From Chlorobiota bacterium (GTDB taxonomy: Bacteria > Bacteroidota > Ignavibacteria > Kapaibacteriales > NICIL-2): a stretch of DNA of 33,236 nt. The stretch is taken from positions 1 through 33,236 of the forward strand of contig JAOAEV010000050.1 in NCBI GenBank assembly GCA_026416585.1, in the 5' to 3' direction. Below are positions 26,468-33,236 of the stretch, one piece after another. Under the pieces are notes generated by a model that did not search any database, was not told where the DNA came from, and was given only the letters and a program-made list of their open reading frames with translations. Every line of letters starts with the position of its first letter. Position 1 is the stretch's first letter. The position numbers and the translations under genes are program-made.

Positions 26468-27228
26468 CGCGGACGAAAAAGGTGATACATGATAATGCCC
26501 GCAGCAACAGCTGCATTGAGCGAGTCAAATGAGCCCGCGCCTTCAATCGTAACGCGATCGGTTACATGCTCTTCGACGCTTGGTGAAAGTCCGTATGCTT
26601 CACTACCAATAACGAGCACATGAGGCTTGTCGGGCACAGACAGTTGTGCCAGTGGCATGCCACCATGTGCAACTGCTCCAATGATGCTGTGAGTCGTAGC
26701 CATTGATGCAAGAAACGTATCGAGGCGCTGCTCAGTTGTGTGAAGATGGAATAATGCACCCATCGTTGCTCGAACAAATTTTGGATGATAGCGATCCACG
26801 CTATTGTTGCCGAATACAAGCTGACGATAGCCGAACAACAGGGCAGTCCGCGCTATCGTTCCTGCATTGCCGGGATCGGCAACTCCGTCGAACGCGATGA
26901 TATTACCAGCGGATGGCTGCTCGTCGGGGTACTCGACGATGGCAAGCATGCCTTGGGGGGACTTTGTATCTGCAAGCCGAGCGAAAACTTGCTGGTCAAT
27001 AGCATACACCGGGACCCCTCGGTCGCGGAATACTTTGACGAGTGCAAGATGTTCGTCAGCCGCTGTTCTGGTACAAAGGAGGAAGCGAGCGCGGTAGTGG
27101 GAACGGGCAAGTTCCTCGACCGTGCGAATGCCCTCAGCGATAAACAAGCGATCTTCCTCGCGGTGGCGTTTCGTGTGAAGGCGAGCAATCCGACGAATGT
27201 GCGCTTTTGAAAGTAGCGGTAGCTCCAT
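26464..27228 (-). CDS. TrmH/SpoU-family RNA 2'-O-ribose methyltransferase
   Basis: A 254-residue SPOUT-class methyltransferase. The N-terminal substrate-binding domain covers about residues 5-95 (FIAEGIRTVEEL at 29-40). The catalytic knot has motif 1 GVADPGNAGTIARTA (115-129, key N121 and R127), motif 2 LVIGSEAYGL (205-214) and motif 3 SLNAAVAAGI (236-245). The split into a small L30e-like domain plus SpoU domain fits 23S rRNA Gm-type enzymes such as RlmB or the TsnR-like group, but the exact rRNA target cannot be read from the sequence. First gene of the minus-strand four-gene set. It is divergent from the nucleoside phosphorylase, with 40 bases between starts. Confidence 0.92.
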   Translation of the reverse strand: MELPLLSKAHIRRIARLHTKRHREEDRLFIAEGIRTVEELARSHYRARFLLCTRTAADEHLALVKVFRDRGVPVYAIDQQVFARLADTKSPQGMLAIVEYPDEQPSAGNIIAFDGVADPGNAGTIARTALLFGYRQLVFGNNSVDRYHPKFVRATMGALFHLHTTEQRLDTFLASMATTHSIIGAVAHGGMPLAQLSVPDKPHVLVIGSEAYGLSPSVEEHVTDRVTIEGAGSFDSLNAAVAAGIIMYHLFRPR

Positions 27229-27268
27229 ATTTGCAGTGATTGTGGCGCGAATTTACACCAGCAATCCG

Positions 27269-28570
27269 ATGATACCAGCGGAACTGCTTCGAAAAAAACG
27301 CGATGCTATGCCGCTCGATCCGAGCGAGATTTCTTTTTTGGTCCACGGTATCGTTGATGGTACGATTACGTCGGCGCAAGCGGCTGCATTCTTGATGGCA
27401 GCATGTATTCGTGGACTGGACATCGGAGAAACCATTGCTTTGACTGACGCAATGGCTCGTAGTGGTGTGCGCTACGATTGGCAACACATCGGCTATGCTG
27501 TGGATAAACACTCAACTGGTGGGGTGGGAGATAAGCTCTCGCTTCTTGTGGCGCCAATCGTTGCTGCTGCTGGCGCTATTGTACCGATGATGAGCGGACG
27601 CGGACTGGGACATACCGGCGGAACAGTGGACAAGCTCGAATCGGTCGTTGGATTTCGTGTCATGCTTGACGACGACCAGATTGAAGAGCAGTTGCACACT
27701 CTTGGGGTGGTAATGCTGGCACAAAATCAGCGTCTTGCTCCAGCCGATCGAATCCTCTACTCGTTGCGCGATGAAACCGGGACGGTTGAATCGATTGGAC
27801 TCATTACTGCCTCGATCTTGAGCAAAAAAATTGCCGAGGGTACACGTGGATTGGTGCTCGATGTAAAAGTCGGACGCGGTGCGTTCATGCAACGTCTCGA
27901 CGAAGCGTGGAAGTTAGCGGAAACGCTCGCAGATGTCGGTCGTGGCGCAGGACTCGATGTGCAGGTCTTTATCACTGATATGGATGATCCGCTTGGCAAT
28001 GCGGCGGGCAATTGGGTTGAGGTTGTCGAAGCAGAGCGTGCGCTTGCTGATCTATCTGCAAGTCCGCGTGATATCGCCGACCTGACGCTACATTTGTCAG
28101 GGGCGATGTTACAGCTTGCAGGTATTGCGCAAACCCTGGAAGAAGGTATGGCGAATGCCGAAGCCGTCTGGCAGTCGGGTGCTGCATACGAACGGTTTCA
28201 CCAAATGATACGTGCCCAAGGTGGTAATTGGAATGTATCCGTGGAGCGCTATGCAAATATTCCAACGTGTGTGGTGGAAAGCTCTCGCAGTGGCTACGTC
28301 GCTGGATTCGCGACACGGTTAATCGGACTTACGCTTGTCGAACTCGGTGCTGGGCGGCGCCGTGCTAACGATTACGTTGACCCAGCGGCGGGGATAGTGT
28401 TCCACGTGCGGCGTGGCGATTGTGTCGAGGTAGGAACTCCATTGGCAACGATCTACGCTTCCAACCCATCGCACATAGAGCATTGTGCATACCAGCTATC
28501 GGCATGCATCGAGATTGCCGACGAACCACTACCACCGCGCGGTCAGCTTGTCCTTGAACAGCTCTCTTAA
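27269..28570 (+). CDS. Pyrimidine-nucleoside (thymidine) phosphorylase
   Basis: A 433-residue enzyme that splits thymidine, uridine or deoxyuridine with phosphate in pyrimidine salvage. The phosphate and ribose site is KHSTGGVGDK (residues 80-89). The family signature SGRGLGHTGGTVDKLE (109-124) and a glycine-rich alpha/beta domain follow, and the C-terminal PYNP domain contains DPAAGIVFHVRRGD. The ATG at 27269 is chosen because MIPAELLRKKRDAMPL is the standard N-terminus; the frame opens upstream at 27197 inside the divergent methyltransferase gene. Length fits bacterial Pdp and DeoA; Pdp (broad specificity) is more likely in non-enteric bacteria. It stands alone as a single-gene plus-strand unit. 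Confidence 0.95.
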   Translation: MIPAELLRKKRDAMPLDPSEISFLVHGIVDGTITSAQAAAFLMAACIRGLDIGETIALTDAMARSGVRYDWQHIGYAVDKHSTGGVGDKLSLLVAPIVAAAGAIVPMMSGRGLGHTGGTVDKLESVVGFRVMLDDDQIEEQLHTLGVVMLAQNQRLAPADRILYSLRDETGTVESIGLITASILSKKIAEGTRGLVLDVKVGRGAFMQRLDEAWKLAETLADVGRGAGLDVQVFITDMDDPLGNAAGNWVEVVEAERALADLSASPRDIADLTLHLSGAMLQLAGIAQTLEEGMANAEAVWQSGAAYERFHQMIRAQGGNWNVSVERYANIPTCVVESSRSGYVAGFATRLIGLTLVELGAGRRRANDYVDPAAGIVFHVRRGDCVEVGTPLATIYASNPSHIEHCAYQLSACIEIADEPLPPRGQLVLEQLS

Positions 28571-28601
28571 GTTTTCGTTAACCAGTATTGTCGGCTGGAA
28601 G

Positions 28602-28662
28602 GTGCTGACTCCCACGAAAAAGGGGCAACTCGATCAGTTGCCCCTGATACTACTATCAGCAC
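28602..28662. repeat. Nested inverted repeat in the convergent intergenic region
   Basis: An outer 7-base pair of arms, GTGCTGA (28602-28608) and TCAGCAC (28656-28662), encloses the perfect 10-base terminator stem at 28621-28645. A third, mutually exclusive stem CTGATA/TATCAG (28644-28649 and 28654-28659) overlaps both. The region lies between the phosphorylase and the tlpA-like gene, which converge. Confidence 0.6.
28617..28645 (-). terminator. Intrinsic terminator of the sigma/anti-sigma/TlpA operon
   Basis: AGGGGCAACT (28621-28630) and AGTTGCCCCT (28636-28645) form a perfect 10-base-pair GC-rich stem with a 5-base loop. Read on the minus strand, the stem runs straight into TTTTT (28621-28617), the classical rho-independent arrangement, about 60 bases after the tlpA-like stop. 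On the plus strand no T-run follows the stem, so termination of the phosphorylase transcript here would be weaker. Confidence 0.85.
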
Positions 28663-28703
28663 AAATGACTGTATGGCTTTATTACGACCAGATCACATCC
28701 TCA

Positions 28704-29336
28704 TTACATCGCTTTCTTGACAGCGTCAACGAAATAGCTTTTTGTGTTGGCGCCGATGATTGTTTGTTTATGGTTGCCATTGCGATCGAAAATGAGTGTC
28801 GTGGGAATTGCGTTGATCGGTGCAATGATCGTGTATGCTTCGGCGATACTCTTTGTCGAAAACGTTGAGCTCGGAACAATGTTGATATACGTGACACCCT
28901 TATCGGTCACGAAGTTGAGGACTTTACGTTTTGCATCGGCGCCATCGTCGAGCGATACACCGACAACGACAACATCACTTGCCATTTCACGAGATAGTTC
29001 GACAATATCGGGGATTTCCCGACGGCAAGGAGGACACCACGTCGCCCAAAAGTTCAGGAACACCACTTTACCCTTCGCATAGTCTGAAAGACGAATAGTC
29101 TTTCCACTGGCATCTTTCCACGTAATGTCAATGAGCTTGCCCGCGGCTGGTTTGGCAACTGCGACAGCATCAACGACGTAGTCGGCAGGCCCCGCAGGAG
29201 CATCAGGTGCAACCTGCGAAGAGAATGACTGCTGAACACTTGCCAATGCTGACTGCTCTACGCGTTCGGTAGAGAGCTTGTTGCAGGAGCTTAATGCAAG
29301 TGCTACTACAAGTATTATCGCCGCATAAATTTTCAT
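28704..29336 (-). CDS. TlpA/ResA-like thiol-disulfide oxidoreductase lipoprotein
   Basis: A 210-residue lipoprotein from the ATG at 29336, which overlaps the anti-sigma stop as ATGA. The frame opens 41 codons earlier inside that gene. The signal MKIYAAIILVVALALSSC carries a LSSC lipobox (Cys18). After a spacer rich in Ala and Pro (about residues 30-65), a thioredoxin-fold AhpC/TSA-Redoxin domain contains the active site WCPPC (100-104) and the cis-proline segment INAIPTTLIFD. It acts on the outside of the inner membrane, probably reducing or exchanging disulfides, as TlpA and ResA do. Being co-translated with a sigma/anti-sigma pair suggests it is either a regulated output or part of the sensing chain. 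Followed by a strong terminator. Confidence 0.93.
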   Translation of the reverse strand: MKIYAAIILVVALALSSCNKLSTERVEQSALASVQQSFSSQVAPDAPAGPADYVVDAVAVAKPAAGKLIDITWKDASGKTIRLSDYAKGKVVFLNFWATWCPPCRREIPDIVELSREMASDVVVVGVSLDDGADAKRKVLNFVTDKGVTYINIVPSSTFSTKSIAEAYTIIAPINAIPTTLIFDRNGNHKQTIIGANTKSYFVDAVKKAM

Positions 29337-30103
29337 GACGCGCCTTCTACAAAATAGGTGGCTAAAATATCTTTCGGGACATTTGCGACGACCGAGCAGT
29401 ACACTGATTGTACGCGCCAGAACATCCAGGAGCCTGCAGAGACATTTTCCGCGTACCATTTGCCAGTGTGCACGTATGGCTCGACCGATGCAGGTACCGC
29501 TAAAATACCGCGTTCGAACAGTTCTTCTGGTGCTTGGTACATGTAGATCAGCGTGTCGCCACGACGATAGACAAAATGTGCAAGCTTGGTGCCGTTGTGT
29601 TCGGACACCACTCCCCCGACGAGCGTTGCTTTGAATGGCACATCCACGAGTCGGTACGAGATACCTTGGGAGCGGAAAAATTCGGCAAGTGTCGCAAAAT
29701 CATTTGTGGCTTTTGCCACGGTGAGTTTGCCACCAACAATCGCTTGAAAATTCTCCAATGATTCGGTGCGGAAATCAACTGCTCGCTGTTGCCACGGAGC
29801 AAGGATGAAGAACACGATTGCGGCAACAGCTGCGACTGCTGCCGATAGCCAACGCACCGGTAAACGCACAATCCCGGATGCACTTACCGTATGTCGCGGA
29901 ATTGGTGTAATGTCCAAGTTAGATTGTCGTTCTATCTGCCGCTGTGCAGCGATTCGGATGCGCTGTCGAGTTGCGCGCAGTAATGCCACGTATGTTTCGA
30001 TACGCGGGTCCTGTTTGCAAAGTTCACGGTAGTGCTCCATTTCCTCACTTGTCGCACGACCGTCGGCAATAGCAATCAGGAAATCTTTATCGTCGAATTT
30101 CAT
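29333..30103 (-). CDS. Membrane-spanning anti-sigma factor
   Basis: A 256-residue single-pass protein. Residues about 1-60 are a charged helical cytoplasmic domain (FLIAIADGRATSEEMEHY), typical of anti-sigma domains in layout. One transmembrane segment lies at about 84-103, and residues 104-256 form a periplasmic beta-rich domain. The zinc-binding HxxxCxxC motif of ZAS anti-sigma factors is absent; the only cytoplasmic Cys is C29, and a single periplasmic Cys is C236. Its gene overlaps the sigma-factor gene upstream and the tlpA-like gene downstream by 4 bases each. The assignment rests on topology and on the operon position directly after an ECF sigma gene; no sequence signature alone proves it. 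Confidence 0.82.
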   Translation of the reverse strand: MKFDDKDFLIAIADGRATSEEMEHYRELCKQDPRIETYVALLRATRQRIRIAAQRQIERQSNLDITPIPRHTVSASGIVRLPVRWLSAAVAAVAAIVFFILAPWQQRAVDFRTESLENFQAIVGGKLTVAKATNDFATLAEFFRSQGISYRLVDVPFKATLVGGVVSEHNGTKLAHFVYRRGDTLIYMYQAPEELFERGILAVPASVEPYVHTGKWYAENVSAGSWMFWRVQSVYCSVVANVPKDILATYFVEGAS

Positions 30104-30804
30104 TGGAAATCTCCCTCGCTGGTGGTGTCAGATTCGATGTCGAATCGCTCGGAAGCACGCTTGATGTCATAGCCGTGGGTGCGTGCGTACTCCATTAGCC
30201 GTTTTGCAAGAGCTGCTCGTGCGCGATGCAATCGTGATCGGACAGTGCCAACTGGACAGCCGAGAAATTCAGCGGCCTCTTCGTAGCTAAAATCCTCGAT
30301 GTCGCAGAGTATCACGACAGTGCGGAATTCGTCCGAAAGTGAATCGAGAGCGGTCAGCACCTCATCGTCGAGCGAACGGTCAAGTTGTTCGGCGAATGGA
30401 TCGCTCGACGGTACATCGTCTGGTCGAAGTGTTTCGTAGAACTCTTCGATCTCTTCGTACGATACTGATTCGCCGCTGCGCTTATCGCTACGGTACTTAT
30501 TGATGAAGGTGTTTTTGCAAATTGTCAGTAACCACGCTTTCGCATTGGTACCGGGCGTGAAGCTATCGAGAAAGCGAAATGCTTTGAGGTACGTTTCTTG
30601 GACTAAGTCGTCAGCATCGTCTGGATCTCGGCACAGCCGCAGCGCAAATGCACGAACTGCTGCCATCTGCGGAACTAATTCTTGCTCAAATAGAAGCGTT
30701 CGTTCAGCGTGCGTCATCGGTATCGGTTCGGCGTGTGACTGCAGCGAAATTACTTCCGGCATTGCTTGCATCAGTAGTGTGGCAACGTTCATGACAGCTA
30801 TCAT
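30100..30804 (-). CDS. ECF-type RNA polymerase sigma factor
   Basis: A 234-residue extracytoplasmic-function sigma factor. Region 2 (about residues 41-108) includes DPDDADDLVQETYLKAF and AWLLTICKNTFINKYR. Region 4 (about 145-202) includes DEFRTVVILCDIEDFSYEEA and the helix-turn-helix LGCPVGTVRSRLHRARAAL. The N-terminal 29 residues precede what is usually the first ECF helix, so ATG 30717 (MTHAERTLLFEQE) is a strong alternative start. It presumably redirects RNA polymerase to envelope or redox stress genes and, as is usual for ECF factors, may activate its own promoter, but no cognate promoter could be identified. It is the first gene of a three-gene ATGA-coupled operon and divergent from the LonB-like gene. 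Confidence 0.94.
   Translation of the reverse strand: MIAVMNVATLLMQAMPEVISLQSHAEPIPMTHAERTLLFEQELVPQMAAVRAFALRLCRDPDDADDLVQETYLKAFRFLDSFTPGTNAKAWLLTICKNTFINKYRSDKRSGESVSYEEIEEFYETLRPDDVPSSDPFAEQLDRSLDDEVLTALDSLSDEFRTVVILCDIEDFSYEEAAEFLGCPVGTVRSRLHRARAALAKRLMEYARTHGYDIKRASERFDIESDTTSEGDFQ
30111..30115 (-). promoter_or_regulatory. Shine-Dalgarno GGGAG for the anti-sigma gene
   Basis: On the minus strand GGGAG sits 7 bases before the anti-sigma ATG at 30103 and inside the last codons of the sigma gene. It would allow efficient anti-sigma translation in addition to coupling through the ATGA overlap. Confidence 0.5.
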
Positions 30805-30806
30805 TG

Positions 30807-30822
30807 ATCGTTATTCAACGAT
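30807..30822. repeat. Short inverted repeat just upstream of the sigma-factor start
   Basis: ATCGTT (30807-30812) and AACGAT (30817-30822) flank a 4-base loop. Read on the minus strand this could form a hairpin 2 bases before the ATG at 30804. It may be an operator half-site pair or a translational structure; a role depends on which start is used. Confidence 0.35.
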
Positions 30823-30852
30823 GACAAACGCTCGTGCAGTGAGCGTAGTTCC

Positions 30853-30864
30853 ATACTGCAGTAT
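30853..30864. promoter_or_regulatory. Perfect 12-base palindrome between sigma and LonB-like genes
   Basis: ATACTGCAGTAT is self-complementary over 12 bases and lies nearly midway between the divergent starts (48 bases from the sigma ATG at 30804 and 42 from the LonB-like ATG at 30907). It is a candidate binding site for a dimeric regulator of one or both genes. Only position and symmetry support this. Confidence 0.35.
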
Positions 30865-30906
30865 CAATTTTGCCATGTACAGATGTTACACCATCGGGTC
30901 AGAATA

Positions 30907-33236
30907 ATGACACCGAAGATGCCCCAGCCCTTGCCCATAGAACAGCTCCGCTGGCGATGTGATGAACGGATTTTTCACTTCCGGACAACAAAAGAACTGG
31001 TGCCACTGCGAGGAATCGTCGGTCAGCAGCGTGCGATTGAGGCAATCAAACTTGGTGCAGCAATTGAGTCGCGGGGCTTCAACATTTTCGTGATGAGCTT
31101 GTTAGGGACAGGGAGACTGACAACCATCAAGCAGGTACTCGAACCAATTGCACAGCAACGACGTGATCTGTATGATTTTGCCTACGTACACAACTTCTCG
31201 AATCCTTCGATGCCGCGCCTGCTGCGTTTTCGGGCGGGACGCGCTCGTCAATTCAGCAAAGCGCTTGCCAGCACGATCGAGTTCTTGCGTGGTCGTATTG
31301 TGCAGCTATTCCGCGAGGAATCATTTCAGCGAAGTAGGAGTGCGATTACACAACGTTTTCGCAGTCGAGAGGCTGCCCTGATCGAACAGTTCAACAAACG
31401 TATTGCACCGCAGGGTTTTACTCTTGCGCAAGTAGCAGATGCTGACGGTACAACTCGCTACGAACTGATGGCACTGGTTCGTGGCAAACCTACATCAGTC
31501 GATGAAATTGCGCAACTGGTTAGCCAAGACAAGCTCAGTCAAACTCGTGCAGAACGGATCATCCGCACCTACATGAAACTTCGTGAAGAGCTCGTCAGCA
31601 TGAGTTACGAAGGGCAGGAGATGCAACGAGCATACGAGCAAGCACTCATCGAACACGCACGCAAAGCGGCTGGTATCATTATCACGGCAGCGTTCGACGA
31701 ATTACACATGCGCTTTTCCGAAGAAGCGGTTGGCGATTTTCTTCGCGATTGTGAACGTGACTTAATCGCGAATGTCGAAATGTTTTCGCCCCAGTTTGCC
31801 ACCGATGGTGACCACCAATTACCCGATGGGCGATTGCTGGTTGATAAGCTCAAGGAGTACACGGTCAATATCATTGTGGACAATGCGCAAACGCTATCAG
31901 CACCAATTATCATTGAGGCATTTCCGACTTACACAAACTTGTTCGGAACGATTGAACGCCGGTACGACCGCAGTGGGATGGTCCACACTGATTTCACGAT
32001 GATCAAAGCAGGTACCGTGCTGCGCGCCGACGGAGGCTATTTGATCGTCAATGCCAGTGATATCCTTGCCGACCCACAGGTGTGGCATACACTCAAGCGT
32101 GTGCTGCTCTATGGAAAACTCGAGATTCAATCCCCTGATGGTGGTGGGGGAGGACTTGTTCTTAAACCTGAACTGATTGACGTCAATGTCAAAGTCATCA
32201 TGCTTGGTGATTATCAGACGTACTTGGCACTATCGGCACTGGAAGAAGATTTCAACAAGATGTTCAAGGTCGCTGCCGAGTTCGATTACGAAACAGACCG
32301 CAGCGAAAAGATGTTGCAGAACTACGCTCGATTCGTCGCGCGCCTTGTTGAGGAAGAAAACGTGCTTCATGCCCGTCCATCAGGAGTTGCAGCGCTCATC
32401 GAGTGGGCGGTCGAACGTGCAGAAGATAAAAGCAAAATCACAATCAATTTCAGTGATGTTTCCGATGTTATTCGTGAGGCATCGTTTGTAGCGCGTCGGC
32501 AGCGCAAAAAGTATTTCGATCGTGCATGTGTTGAGGAATCGCTTCGATTGCGACGTCAGAGGACGGAGCTCCAGGATGTCAAAATCAAAAGTCAAATCCT
32601 CCAAGGTGTCCTGATGATCTCGACGAAAGGGGAACGGGTTGGCCAAATCAATGGATTGACAGTGTACTCAACGGGCTTAGTCTCGTTCGGCAAACCAGCA
32701 CGCATCACTGCGTCCACTGGTGCGGGTAATGCAGGCATTATTGATGTTGAGTACGAAGCGTCCTTGGGTGGCAATATCTATCGCAAAGGGGTACTGACAA
32801 TACCGGGATTGCTGCGCGAATATTTCGGGCAACGGCGTCCGCTTGCGTTATCGGCAAGCATCAGTTTCGAGCAGAACTACGGAGGCATTGACGGCGATAG
32901 CGCCAGCTTAGCTGAGCTGTATGCAATTCTATCGTCGCTGGCACGTGTGCCGCTTCGCCAATCGGTAGCGGTAACTGGCAGCATCAACCAGAAGGGGGAT
33001 GTCCAGCCTGTCGGTGGCATCAATGAGAAAATTATTGGTTTTTTCGAAATCTGTCAGCAGCATGGGCTCGATGGAACGCATGGTGTAATCATTCCGCAGC
33101 AGAATGTTGCTGACCTGATGCTTCCTGACGAAGTGATCGCTGCTGTCGAGAAAGAACTCTTTTGTGTTTGGGCAATCGGTTATTTTGCCGAAGGAATTCC
33201 GATTCTGACGGGTATGGAAGCAGGTGAGATATTGCC
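30907..33236 (+). CDS. LonB-like ATP-dependent protease (AAA_32 plus Lon proteolytic domain), C-terminus cut by window
   Basis: About 776 residues are visible, nearly the full length expected of this family. The N-terminus (LRWRCDERIFHFRTTKEL, GIVGQQRAIEAIKLG, YVHNFSNPSMPRLLRF) and the later GGYLIVNASDILADPQVWH and LKRVLLYGKLEIQS segments are typical of AAA_32 Lon-related proteases (E. coli YcbZ/LonH type). The proteolytic domain has GIDGDSASLAELYAILSSLA with catalytic S665 and VGGINEKIIGFFEICQQHGL with K708. The P-loop region reads FVMSLLGTGRLTT (61-73), where relatives usually have G-x-P-G-T-G-R-[TS]: the first Gly is Ser64 and the last position is Leu71. This may weaken ATP binding. It is a cytoplasmic protease, divergent from the ECF sigma operon. 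No Shine-Dalgarno is seen. Confidence 0.93.
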   Translation, partial: MTPKMPQPLPIEQLRWRCDERIFHFRTTKELVPLRGIVGQQRAIEAIKLGAAIESRGFNIFVMSLLGTGRLTTIKQVLEPIAQQRRDLYDFAYVHNFSNPSMPRLLRFRAGRARQFSKALASTIEFLRGRIVQLFREESFQRSRSAITQRFRSREAALIEQFNKRIAPQGFTLAQVADADGTTRYELMALVRGKPTSVDEIAQLVSQDKLSQTRAERIIRTYMKLREELVSMSYEGQEMQRAYEQALIEHARKAAGIIITAAFDELHMRFSEEAVGDFLRDCERDLIANVEMFSPQFATDGDHQLPDGRLLVDKLKEYTVNIIVDNAQTLSAPIIIEAFPTYTNLFGTIERRYDRSGMVHTDFTMIKAGTVLRADGGYLIVNASDILADPQVWHTLKRVLLYGKLEIQSPDGGGGGLVLKPELIDVNVKVIMLGDYQTYLALSALEEDFNKMFKVAAEFDYETDRSEKMLQNYARFVARLVEEENVLHARPSGVAALIEWAVERAEDKSKITINFSDVSDVIREASFVARRQRKKYFDRACVEESLRLRRQRTELQDVKIKSQILQGVLMISTKGERVGQINGLTVYSTGLVSFGKPARITASTGAGNAGIIDVEYEASLGGNIYRKGVLTIPGLLREYFGQRRPLALSASISFEQNYGGIDGDSASLAELYAILSSLARVPLRQSVAVTGSINQKGDVQPVGGINEKIIGFFEICQQHGLDGTHGVIIPQQNVADLMLPDEVIAAVEKELFCVWAIGYFAEGIPILTGMEAGEIL

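Noticed and set aside
30500-30906. Plus-strand frame ending just before the LonB-like gene
   Set aside because: It is antisense to the sigma-factor gene over most of its length and has no recognisable protein features.

Overview
The window is a gene-dense stretch (26 protein genes, no intergenic gap above about 135 bases) of a chromosome from the Fibrobacterota-Chlorobiota-Bacteroidota (FCB) group. A member of the Chlorobiota/Ignavibacteria/Kapabacteria side is most likely. The evidence is three very large or mid-size secreted proteins with C-terminal type IX secretion (T9SS) sorting domains, abundant choice-of-anchor D (ASH) and SBBP repeats, a bacillithiol synthase BshA, a DUF5723-like outer-membrane barrel, and sparse Shine-Dalgarno motifs. 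The species assignment is an inference from gene families; no rRNA or tRNA is present. No insertion sequence, prophage, CRISPR or integron is seen.

Layout. (1) Bases 1-9062, minus strand, five tightly packed genes: a 2-aminomuconate-semialdehyde-type aldehyde dehydrogenase, an Asp-box T9SS protein, a RidA/aminomuconate-deaminase-like protein, a 1600-residue Gly-rich ASH T9SS protein, and a membrane-anchored partial gene cut by the window edge. (2) 9174-12525, plus strand: tyrosine recombinase (Xer type), Gfo/Idh/MocA dehydrogenase and an outer-membrane barrel, joined by two ATGA overlaps. (3) 12516-21864, minus strand: bshA, a ~1400-residue SBBP/Ig/ASH T9SS protein, a TPR protein, Lon protease and a small lipoprotein. 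(4) 21879-23692, plus: YigZ/IMPACT protein, HicB-like small protein, GcvH and a four-helix membrane protein. (5) 23689-27228, minus: TrmH-type RNA methyltransferase, RdgB, a carboxymuconolactone-decarboxylase-like protein and DacB/PBP4, all overlapping. (6) 27269-28570, plus: pyrimidine-nucleoside phosphorylase. (7) 28704-30804, minus: ECF sigma factor, membrane anti-sigma factor and TlpA-like thioredoxin lipoprotein joined by ATGA overlaps, ending at a strong hairpin terminator. (8) 30907 to the window end, plus: a LonB-like (AAA_32) protease, nearly complete.

How the genes fit together. Most of the window is housekeeping (Lon, RdgB, TrmH, GcvH, DacB, Pdp, BshA) alternating with cell-surface proteins. 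The two most system-like regions are the sigma/anti-sigma/thioredoxin operon, which faces a LonB-like protease with an altered P-loop across an intergenic region holding a perfect 12-base palindrome, and the kynurenine-branch enzyme pair interleaved with secreted T9SS proteins. Neither is proven novel from sequence alone; they are the places to look first.
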